Below, in pieces: positions 1 through 7,334 of a stretch of 35,342 bases of DNA (within the stretch, counting starts at the first letter, position 1; each line of letters starts with the position of its first letter). The position numbers and the translations under genes were made by a program. This DNA comes from Bryobacterales bacterium (GTDB lineage: Bacteria; Acidobacteriota; Terriglobia; Bryobacterales; Bryobacteraceae). The stretch lies in assembly GCA_016789925.1 (NCBI GenBank), contig JAEUQD010000347.1, positions 1 through 35,342 on the forward strand, in the 5' to 3' direction. The notes beneath the pieces are model-generated. The model searched no databases. It was not told the DNA's origin and saw nothing but the letters and a program-made list of their open reading frames with translations.

Positions 1-1305
1 GTCTTCGCCCCACGCCAACACGGCGTCGAGTACAGCCTCGAACACCACAGCAACTGGTTCTGCGTCCGGATCAATGATACGGGCCGGAACTTCCGCCTGG
101 TGGCCGCGCCAGTGGAAGATACCAGCCGGGAGAACTGGAAGGAACTGATCGCCCACCGCGAGGATACTCTCATCGAGTCGGCCGAAGCGTTCGCTGAACA
201 CCTGGTCGTCGTGCATCGGCAGGGAGGACTGCGGCAATACCGGATCGACGGTCTCAAGACCGGTGAAACGCACCTCGTGCCGTTTCCGGAACCGGCTTAT
301 CACACCAACCCCGTCGCGAACGCGGAATTCCGGACCAACCTGCTGCGGTTCAGCTACCAGTCGATGGTCACGCCGCCCACGGTCTACGACTACAACATGG
401 ACGACCGGACACGGGAACTCAAGAAACAGGAACCGGTCCTCGGCGGTTACGATCCGGAAAACTACATCACCGAACGTCTCGAGGCCACCGCGCCTGATGG
501 CGTGAAGGTGCCGATGACCGTCGTCTACCGCAAGGGTCTGCTGAAGGATGCAACCAACCCCACGCTGCTGTACGGTTACGGGGCCTATGGCATCAACTGC
601 GAGCCGCGCTTCGCCTCCGCGCGGCTGAGCTTGCTCGACCGCGGCTTTGTCTTCGCCTTAACCCAAACTCGCGGCGGGTCGGAGTTGGGCAAGCGCTGGC
701 ACGACGACGGTAAGATGACCAAGAAGGTGAGTACCTTCACCGACTTCATTGCCTGCGCCGAATACCTCATCCGGGAGAAGTACACTAGGTCAAGCCGGCT
801 CGCCATCGAAGGCGGAAGCGCCGGCGGACTGCTGATGGGCGCGGTGGTGACCCAGCGGCCGGAATTGTTCCATGCCGTGATGGCCCATGTCCCGTTCGTG
901 GACATCCTGAACACGATGCTCGACTCTTCCCTGCCCCTCACCGTCGGGGAGTATGAGGAATGGGGCAATCCGCAGGATCGCGAGTTCTACGACTACATCA
1001 AGTCGTACTCGCCCTACGAGAACACCCGGGCACAGCGCTATCCCCACATGCTGATCACCGCCGGCCTCAACGACCCGCGGGTGTCCTATTGGGAGCCCGC
1101 CAAATGGACGGCCAAGCTGCGGGCCGTGAAGCTGGACAACAATCTGCTCCTGCTTAAGACCAACATGGGCGCCGGCCACTTCGGAGCCTCCGGGCGCTAC
1201 GACCGTCTGAGGGAAATCGCCTTCGAGTACGCGTTCCTGCTCAAGGTGATGGGTAGGAAGTCAGCGCCCGACAGTCTGCCAAGTTCCGGCGCGAGGCCGG
1301 AATGA
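1..1305 (+). CDS. ptrB: Oligopeptidase B (S9A prolyl oligopeptidase family), 5'-truncated by the window edge
   Basis: Serine peptidase that would cut short peptides after basic residues. The frame is open from base 1 with no start in view, so the gene begins outside the window; the GTG at 100 is internal. The visible part holds the end of the N-terminal propeller and the whole alpha/beta-hydrolase domain. The catalytic triad is readable: Ser in GGSAGG (codon at 817), Asp in GLNDPRVSYWEPAKW (codon at 1072) and His in GAGHFGASGRYD (codon at 1177). The YWEPAKW and SGRYD blocks are typical of oligopeptidase B rather than prolyl oligopeptidase. No signal peptide can be judged because the N-terminus is missing. 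Family assignment is firm; the exact cleavage specificity is inferred. Confidence 0.93.
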   Translation, partial: VFAPRQHGVEYSLEHHSNWFCVRINDTGRNFRLVAAPVEDTSRENWKELIAHREDTLIESAEAFAEHLVVVHRQGGLRQYRIDGLKTGETHLVPFPEPAYHTNPVANAEFRTNLLRFSYQSMVTPPTVYDYNMDDRTRELKKQEPVLGGYDPENYITERLEATAPDGVKVPMTVVYRKGLLKDATNPTLLYGYGAYGINCEPRFASARLSLLDRGFVFALTQTRGGSELGKRWHDDGKMTKKVSTFTDFIACAEYLIREKYTRSSRLAIEGGSAGGLLMGAVVTQRPELFHAVMAHVPFVDILNTMLDSSLPLTVGEYEEWGNPQDREFYDYIKSYSPYENTRAQRYPHMLITAGLNDPRVSYWEPAKWTAKLRAVKLDNNLLLLKTNMGAGHFGASGRYDRLREIAFEYAFLLKVMGRKSAPDSLPSSGARPE

Positions 1306-1330
1306 ACAACCAGTAACTTCGCGAGTGGTC

Positions 1331-1651
1331 TCACGCGGCTTCATCGAGGATGCGGCCGTATTTGTTGGCGGGGTAAGCGATTCCGCCGATCAAGTCCTTC
1401 GTTGCTTCGAATCGCTCGCTGGCCGTCACGATGACGTCGACCGGGTACTGCACGTCACCAAGCGCACGACGGATGGTGCCGCTACGGTCACGCGTGTCGG
1501 CCGGGTGCGGCTCGACGACGAGTAAATCGAGGTCGCTGTCGGCATTCATCTCACCGGCGGCGGCGGACCCGAACAGAATAATACTGTCGGGATCGGCGAC
1601 CGTGAGGACGCGCCGAACCACCTCGTGCAGTATCGATTCGTCCACCGTCAT
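1331..1651 (-). CDS. MNT-type nucleotidyltransferase domain protein (orphan)
   Basis: A protein of about 106 residues with the minimal nucleotidyltransferase fold. It shows the family signature G-S-x10-D-x-D (LFGSAAAGEMNADSDLDLLVV, read in two overlapping halves), which binds metal and nucleotide. The ATG at 1651 is chosen because it starts just before the conserved helix; an upstream in-frame start at 1702 would add an unconserved arginine-rich tail. Relatives usually sit next to a HEPN protein, where MNT is the antitoxin that AMPylates HEPN. Here the neighbours are ptrB and the propeller protein, and no HEPN frame is visible on either strand. It could be a lone antitoxin, a decayed module, or a free nucleotidyltransferase. 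Confidence 0.75.
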   Translation of the reverse strand: MTVDESILHEVVRRVLTVADPDSIILFGSAAAGEMNADSDLDLLVVEPHPADTRDRSGTIRRALGDVQYPVDVIVTASERFEATKDLIGGIAYPANKYGRILDEAA

Positions 1652-1785
1652 TCGATTCCATGATATGCGACGACACCGCGAATGATCCCGAATCGCGAGC
1701 AAATCACAAACAGATCGTCCAGATGATGAGAAACAGCTAAGACTGCCAATTTTTGGTATCCCAATTGCTCTCTTCCCCTCCCGAG

Positions 1786-4647
1786 ATGTGGGTTATCGCA
1801 CTAATCGGTCTTTTTGTCACAAGTCTGTGTGCCCAAACCGACTCACCCACTGAGCTAGAACGCCTCGTCCGCTGGCAGAGATCCGTTCCTCCCGGCGCTA
1901 CTTTCAAGATCAACGCAGTTACCTCTGGCAAGGACGGGTATCTCTACCTGGCAGGACTGGCTTCGCTGCCGGAACTGCCTCAGAAGGCGGCGTCGTTCTT
2001 CACGTCCCAGGATCTCGGCCGCACCTTCGATCCCGTCCGCGGCCAGGCAATCGGCAGAGTCGAGGCCATCGCGGTGAACCCCAGGCTTCCCTCTACGTGG
2101 CTGGCCCGAACTTTTGCCGGCATCTACAAGACAACCGATTCGGCTGCGACGTGGCGTCTCGTCCATGCCTTTCGCAACGAGGGCACCGGTCCCATCGAGG
2201 CTGTTTCCACCCTTGCCTTTCATGCCGCCGACCCAAGCCGCGCATTCTGCGCCTTTCGCCAGGAGGTTCTGGCGTCGTTCGATGGGGGTGATACGTGGCG
2301 CCGGGTTGCGAACGTTGCAGGCGGACGTATCCAATTCGACCCCACCAATCCATCGCGCGTCGTGAGTGGCTCTCAACTGTCCCGCGACGGCGGAAGAACC
2401 TTCGAACAATTGGCAGCGAAATGGCTCAGCTTCGATAGCAGCGGCCGGCTCTGGGGCTACACTGGCGCGATTCAGATGAGCGCCGACGAAGGCCGTACTT
2501 GGACGGTGAAGCCAGCGCCCTCCGTCTTCTTCAACTATGACCTACTGGCGGATCCCGACCACGCGAACGTTCTCTACTTCGTGTCGTGGGAAGGCGTCTT
2601 CCGCAGCAGCGACGGAGGTTCCACCTGGACAAGACTGCCGCTGCTCAGCACAATCCGGTCTCGTATCCTTCGGCCGTGCGGGCCGGAGGGTCCACTGGTA
2701 GTCCTGAACCTGGGAGCGACCGTACAATGGAGCAGCGACTCCGGAGCAACCATCCGATCCTCCAGCCTCACGCCAATCGCTGACTTGGCATTTGGGCCCA
2801 ACTGCTCCACCGCCGCCGCCCTGCCGTTGGAATCCGACGCCTTCGTCACCAAGCTCACGCCCGACGGAACAACGGAACTATGGACCACCGTTCTAGGCGG
2901 ATCCGGGATGGACTCCGCCACGGCCGTCGTCGCCGACGACTCCGGCAGCGTTTACGTCGCTGGCAACACCACCTCGGCTGATTTCGGCAGCGACAGTCTC
3001 CGTCCTCCGTCAGCCCAAGGCCTCTTCGTCTCCAAGCTCCACCCTGATGGTTCTGTCGCTTATACGACGCTGCCGGGTCAGACCTTTGAGTTGAAAGCGC
3101 TCGCGGTTGGCAGCGATGGGCGTGCCGTCTTGGTCGGAGCGGCCTCGTCCGATTCGATCCCAGTTACTTCCGATGCCGCGCAGCCCGCCTACGGCGGAGG
3201 AGTTGACGGGTTCATCCTCCGGCTCTCCCCAAACGGTCAACCTGAATACGCCAGCTATTTCGGCGGGAGCGGCTACGACGATTTGGTGGCCGCCGCCAGC
3301 CTCGGATCCCGGATCGCCGTTGCCGGTTGGACCGATGGGACCTCCTTCGCGGGCCGCAACTCGTTTTTGGGTCTCCTAATGGAAGACGGTCGGATCCGCC
3401 GGACGTCAGAGTTGCCGGAAGTACCGCTTGTGATGGCAGTCAGCCCCCGCGGAGAGATCGCGATCGCCGGCGTCGTTCGGAGTGTCCGATGCGAGTATCG
3501 GCCGGCGGACCCACTCTATGATCGCGCAACTGGTGATTTGTTTGTTGCCCGGTTCCGTGAACCCGATCTTCCCCCGTCAGTGAACTACGGTCTGGCTGCC
3601 GACTGCCAGTCCAGTCCTACCGGACTCGCCTTCACCAGCGACAGAACTCTGGTTCTGTCAGCAGCGACGATGGCCTGGGCCTTCCCCCTGCGAACGCCCC
3701 TCTTCGCCGGATTCGCCGCCGGCGTAAGCAGACGGGACACCGGTGTTCTGGTCTACTTGGGCGGCCACAGCGAACTCTTGTTCTCCACTTACGCGCCGCA
3801 AGGTCTGGTGGCCGCCAATAACTCAATCTACACCGCGCCCTATGGGCAGTTCGGTGGTAGCGAGACATCCGCCGCAAAATTAAGAGTCTGGCCTGGCGTC
3901 ACCCACCCGCCACCCGTCCAGTTACACTCGATCGTCAACGCCTTTAGCGGCAAGGGGACCCTGGTGGTTCCCGGCTCGCTGGTCGCCCTCTTCGGTTCCC
4001 ATCTTGGGCCAGACGAAGGAATTGACCTGGGACTGAATGCCCAAGCCACCCTACCGAAGGTCCTCGGAGGCACGCGCGTGCTGTTTGACGGAGCGCCCGC
4101 GCCCATCCTCGCGACCTCCTCAAACCGGATTATCTGCGTGGTCCCCCACGAGGTTCGAGACTGGACTCGAGTTCAGGTCGAGTTCGAGGGCACGCCCTCG
4201 AACACAGTCGCAATCGCGGTGGAACGCAGGCATCACGGTCTTCTGACCCGCAATTTCCCGGACCTCCCCTCCTTCTGGAGTGTGCTCTCGGAAGGCAACA
4301 TTCGCAATACTGACGGCACACTTAACAGTCCAGAGAATCCGGCGGAACCTGACTCTACAATCTACATTTTTGCGACCGGACTCGCCGTTCCGCCGGGTCT
4401 GGAGGCCGGGTCGATCGCCGGTAAGGTCCCGATCACGAACAACAACCCGGCCTTCTGCCAGGGCTGTGGTTCCGGAAGCTTCGAAGGTGTGCAGGGCGCC
4501 ACTCTCCCCGGTTTCGTCACCGCTATTTACGGCATCCCGGTAAAGGCCCCGAAACGGAGCGGACGAAACGAGATCTCCATCAGCACCGAGGACGTCAGAT
4601 CGTCCGCTCACTCCACGTCCAATGCAATTTGGGTGTATGTGAAGTGA
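1786..4647 (+). CDS. Secreted BNR/SBBP propeller protein with TIGR03437 C-terminal domain
   Basis: About 953 residues. The ATG at 1786 gives a hydrophobic signal-like N-terminus ending near LCAQ; a TTG at 1753 would add 11 residues and cannot be ruled out. The N-terminal third carries repeated SxDxGxTW motifs (near codons 2275, 2383, 2479, 2608), typical of BNR/sortilin-type propellers. From about 2870 come SBBP-like blocks (LGGSGMDSATAVVADDSG, then VYVAGNTT). From about 3931 to the end lies the TIGR03437 domain, with IVNAFSGKGTLVVPGS, LFG and FDGAPAPIL, a hallmark of Solibacter-type acidobacteria. It is probably exported and exposed at the surface. The biochemical role of this family is not known to me. 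It stands alone between oppositely oriented genes. Confidence 0.88.
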   Translation: MWVIALIGLFVTSLCAQTDSPTELERLVRWQRSVPPGATFKINAVTSGKDGYLYLAGLASLPELPQKAASFFTSQDLGRTFDPVRGQAIGRVEAIAVNPRLPSTWLARTFAGIYKTTDSAATWRLVHAFRNEGTGPIEAVSTLAFHAADPSRAFCAFRQEVLASFDGGDTWRRVANVAGGRIQFDPTNPSRVVSGSQLSRDGGRTFEQLAAKWLSFDSSGRLWGYTGAIQMSADEGRTWTVKPAPSVFFNYDLLADPDHANVLYFVSWEGVFRSSDGGSTWTRLPLLSTIRSRILRPCGPEGPLVVLNLGATVQWSSDSGATIRSSSLTPIADLAFGPNCSTAAALPLESDAFVTKLTPDGTTELWTTVLGGSGMDSATAVVADDSGSVYVAGNTTSADFGSDSLRPPSAQGLFVSKLHPDGSVAYTTLPGQTFELKALAVGSDGRAVLVGAASSDSIPVTSDAAQPAYGGGVDGFILRLSPNGQPEYASYFGGSGYDDLVAAASLGSRIAVAGWTDGTSFAGRNSFLGLLMEDGRIRRTSELPEVPLVMAVSPRGEIAIAGVVRSVRCEYRPADPLYDRATGDLFVARFREPDLPPSVNYGLAADCQSSPTGLAFTSDRTLVLSAATMAWAFPLRTPLFAGFAAGVSRRDTGVLVYLGGHSELLFSTYAPQGLVAANNSIYTAPYGQFGGSETSAAKLRVWPGVTHPPPVQLHSIVNAFSGKGTLVVPGSLVALFGSHLGPDEGIDLGLNAQATLPKVLGGTRVLFDGAPAPILATSSNRIICVVPHEVRDWTRVQVEFEGTPSNTVAIAVERRHHGLLTRNFPDLPSFWSVLSEGNIRNTDGTLNSPENPAEPDSTIYIFATGLAVPPGLEAGSIAGKVPITNNNPAFCQGCGSGSFEGVQGATLPGFVTAIYGIPVKAPKRSGRNEISISTEDVRSSAHSTSNAIWVYVK

Positions 4648-4652
4648 AGAGG

Positions 4653-4830
4653 TTATTCACGCCCGTTTGAGTCCCAAGTGCGATAGACGAGATACTTCGG
4701 ATTCTCGTGGATAGGTGTTTGATCCGGCACCCGATGCGCTTGTTTCAAAACGACGTACTGAATCCCATAACTCCGCAAACGCGGTAATTTCGACGCGTCG
4801 TAGACCTCGCCGCCCGCAGCGCGAGGCCGG
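4653..4830 (-). pseudogene. Possible 3' remnant of a membrane glycosyltransferase-like gene
   Basis: A minus-strand frame ending in TAA at 4653 reads ASKLPRLRSYGIQYVVLKQ followed by HRVPDQTPIHENPKYLVY. The LRxYGIxYVV pattern resembles the C-terminal tail of large polytopic mannosyltransferase-like proteins. The frame continues into the end of the aminotransferase gene without a start of its own and is too short for a complete protein. I read it as a leftover 3' end brought next to argD by a rearrangement. The similarity is from memory and weak; it may also be chance. Confidence 0.25.
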
Positions 4831-4845
4831 GGCCCACACGAAGGC

Positions 4846-6105
4846 TTAGTTGCCTGCTCGGCTCTGGTACTCTGCCCAAGGGCCACGTGCTCTGGTGAAG
4901 AGCTTCTCCAGGATTCGGATTGCCAGATCCACTTCCCTCCGGCTCAGCGTGAACGGTGGAAGGAATCGCAACACGGTCTCGTGCGTACAGTTGATCAGCA
5001 GTCCCTGTTCAATTGCATCGCTTACGATCTGTTTGCCCGGCATTCGCAATTCAACCCCGAGCATCAAACCAAAGCCGCGAACTTCCTTGATGAACTCATA
5101 CTTCGACATCAACGCCTCCAGACGCGACTTGAAGTACGCACCCTGTTCGCGAACCTGAGGCAGAATCTCATCCAACACTTCGAAGAACTCGCAGGCAACT
5201 CGGCAGGCGAGGACACCACCCCCAAACGTGGACCCATGCATGCCCGCCGCTATGCTCGCCGCCGCCCGTTCATTGCAGGCAATCACGCCGAGCGGCAGTC
5301 CATTTGCGATCGGCTTGGCAGTGACCATGACATCGGGAAGAATCACAGGGTCAAACATCTGATAGGCAAAATACGTACCGGAGCGGCCCACTCCGCATTG
5401 AATCTCGTCGAACACAAGCAGTGCGTCAAACTGTTCGCATAATTGCTTGGCCTTGCGCAACATCCGCTCACAGATCGGATAGACCCCGCCTTCGCCCTGG
5501 ATCACCTCGAGCACAATTCCGGCTGTACGGCTGGTCACCGCGGCTTCCAAAGCAGAGTCGTCCCGTACGGGCACAAAACGAACGCCCGGCAGAAGCGGTT
5601 CGAAATCTTTGCGGTACTTCGGCTGCCCGGTCACCGACAGCGCACCCATCGTGCGACCGTGAAACGAATTCTCCAGAGCGACAATTTCGTATTTCTCTGG
5701 CCCGATCCGGTGCCCGTAGCTCCTCACCATCTTCAAAGCACCTTCAACAGCCTCGGTCCCTGAATTGGCGAAAAAGCACCGGTCCAGGCCACTGCGTTTT
5801 GCGATGACCTCAGCCAAGCGACCCTGGTATTCGTGGTAATAGAGATTCGAGCAATGGATGAGCTTTCCAGCCTGGTCCCGAATCGCTCGCACCAAACGCG
5901 GATGTGCATGCCCCAAGGCATTGACGCCAATTCCAGTGATCAGGTCCAGGTAGCGCTTGCCGCTGAAATCATAGACGTACGAGCCCTTGCCGCGGGCCAG
6001 CGCCAACGGGTAGCGCGCATAATTCTGGAGAAGGTATTGCCTTTCGCGCTCGGCAATCAGTTGAGAGGTGTCCTGTGTGGGCACGACCGCGGATTCACTG
6101 ATCAT
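4846..6105 (-). CDS. argD: Acetylornithine/ornithine-type class III aminotransferase
   Basis: PLP-dependent aminotransferase of 419 residues, the usual length for the family. Visible motifs are the N-terminal GKRYLDLITGIGVNALGHAHP, the PLP phosphate loop FFANSGTEAVEGALKM, SFHGRT, the cofactor Asp in LLVFDEIQCGVGR, and the Schiff-base lysine in VTAKPIANGLPLG. The last motif differs slightly from the common AKG-GG form but keeps the lysine. The likely role is transfer of an amino group from acetylornithine to 2-oxoglutarate in arginine synthesis; other omega-aminotransferases of this class remain possible because no arg gene is adjacent. It starts 9 bases after the EEP protein stop, so the two are probably cotranscribed. 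Confidence 0.8.
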   Translation of the reverse strand: MISESAVVPTQDTSQLIAERERQYLLQNYARYPLALARGKGSYVYDFSGKRYLDLITGIGVNALGHAHPRLVRAIRDQAGKLIHCSNLYYHEYQGRLAEVIAKRSGLDRCFFANSGTEAVEGALKMVRSYGHRIGPEKYEIVALENSFHGRTMGALSVTGQPKYRKDFEPLLPGVRFVPVRDDSALEAAVTSRTAGIVLEVIQGEGGVYPICERMLRKAKQLCEQFDALLVFDEIQCGVGRSGTYFAYQMFDPVILPDVMVTAKPIANGLPLGVIACNERAAASIAAGMHGSTFGGGVLACRVACEFFEVLDEILPQVREQGAYFKSRLEALMSKYEFIKEVRGFGLMLGVELRMPGKQIVSDAIEQGLLINCTHETVLRFLPPFTLSRREVDLAIRILEKLFTRARGPWAEYQSRAGN

Positions 6106-6114
6106 TGTCTTATG

Positions 6115-7311
6115 TTACTTGACCACAACGTCGATACCGATTGCATCGTGGTCTGAAAGAACCGGGTGCCGCCCATCCCTCACCTCGTGGATCACGCGCG
6201 GATCGCGACAGGCAAGCTCCCGCGCGGCAAACCAGTCGATCTTCAATGGACACCCACCGTTGTGTTCCCGCAAGGCCCAACGAATGAACGGGAAGCACCA
6301 GCCAGGCACCCACTCGGCCAGACCCTTGTGCGCACGAATATCGTTAACGTCGTAGAAGATGGTGTGCTCAGCCGGCACATTACAATTCCTGTAGTCGAAT
6401 CCCCGCCCTTCAAGCAAGCGGAACAAGTGACGCTCAAACCAACGATCCGGGTGGAGGTAGTGATTTCGAATCACATTACCCGGCCCCATCAGCACACGGA
6501 GGAAGTAGCCCATGATGGCATGAAACGCAGTCGAGGAGTTGAAAGTGGTTGTGTTCCAATCCCCTCCAACCAGTAGCGGCCCGCTCCGGGAGAGGTTATC
6601 CAGCACATCCCGCATCTGGTCGGCGCGGTGGCGCTGCGTGGAGTTCGCATCCAGGTGAACACAGGCCACCGTCAGCGGGCTGCCGGGAAACTCTACTGTC
6701 GCTGCCAGGGCCGCCTGCGCACCTAGCCGCTTCTCTTTGCCGGCCATCTTATCGATACCATTCCGGAGTTCGATCCTCTTTAGGTTGCTCAGCGGATACC
6801 GGCTCAGGATCGCGTTGCCGTGCAAACCAAGGTCATTCTCACCCTCTACGTCTCGCTCCACCCCCGAACCCTTCACGAGACTCAGGTAACAGGGAGAAAA
6901 CGCATAGTGCATGCCTAGAGCTGAAGCCAGAGTACGGGCTACATCTACGTTGCCGCTCCGGGCCATTCCGATGTCGGTCTCAGTCAACAGCAAGACATCC
7001 GCATCTCGCAAATAGGCATCGTGGCGCAGCACTTCGATTTGCCCGGCAAGCTGTTTGCCGCGCTCGATGTTCCACGCCACAATGCGATAGACAGGCCGCG
7101 CGGGAGCGTCTTCCCTCAGGAACGACCCCGTGTGGACCTTCTCCAATACACGCTGCAAAACTCTCCGATTTCGGTGGTACACATCGAGCGCTTCGAGTTC
7201 CCGTGACGACCGGCATTCGGCCAGCACTGGCAACACGGGCCGGAGTCGCCCCCGGATCAGTTCAGCAATTTCTTGGAATTCGAGACAGTCGTCTCGGTGT
7301 TCAACGAGCAT
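6115..7311 (-). CDS. Endonuclease/exonuclease/phosphatase (EEP) family protein
   Basis: 398 residues with the EEP fold starting near residue 75. Readable motifs are AWNIERG (Asn81, metal site), LLTETDIGM (Glu111), GGDWNTTTF (Asp and Asn pair) and the C-terminal LSDHDAIG, which supplies the catalytic His. The family cleaves phosphodiester bonds in nucleic acids, phosphoinositides or sphingomyelin, and the substrate cannot be read from the sequence. The N-terminal 70 residues are helical and unassigned. No signal peptide is seen. It begins only 23 bases after the last particle gene on the same strand, so transcription of the phage-like operon may run into it. The Shine-Dalgarno site is weak. 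Confidence 0.82.
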   Translation of the reverse strand: MLVEHRDDCLEFQEIAELIRGRLRPVLPVLAECRSSRELEALDVYHRNRRVLQRVLEKVHTGSFLREDAPARPVYRIVAWNIERGKQLAGQIEVLRHDAYLRDADVLLLTETDIGMARSGNVDVARTLASALGMHYAFSPCYLSLVKGSGVERDVEGENDLGLHGNAILSRYPLSNLKRIELRNGIDKMAGKEKRLGAQAALAATVEFPGSPLTVACVHLDANSTQRHRADQMRDVLDNLSRSGPLLVGGDWNTTTFNSSTAFHAIMGYFLRVLMGPGNVIRNHYLHPDRWFERHLFRLLEGRGFDYRNCNVPAEHTIFYDVNDIRAHKGLAEWVPGWCFPFIRWALREHNGGCPLKIDWFAARELACRDPRVIHEVRDGRHPVLSDHDAIGIDVVVK

Positions 7312-7334
7312 GCAGGCAAATCATTATGATACCG

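Noticed and set aside
7312-7334. Possible attachment site at the end of the particle operon
   Set aside because: No matching direct repeat was found by eye near 22402-22680, and no integrase is present.
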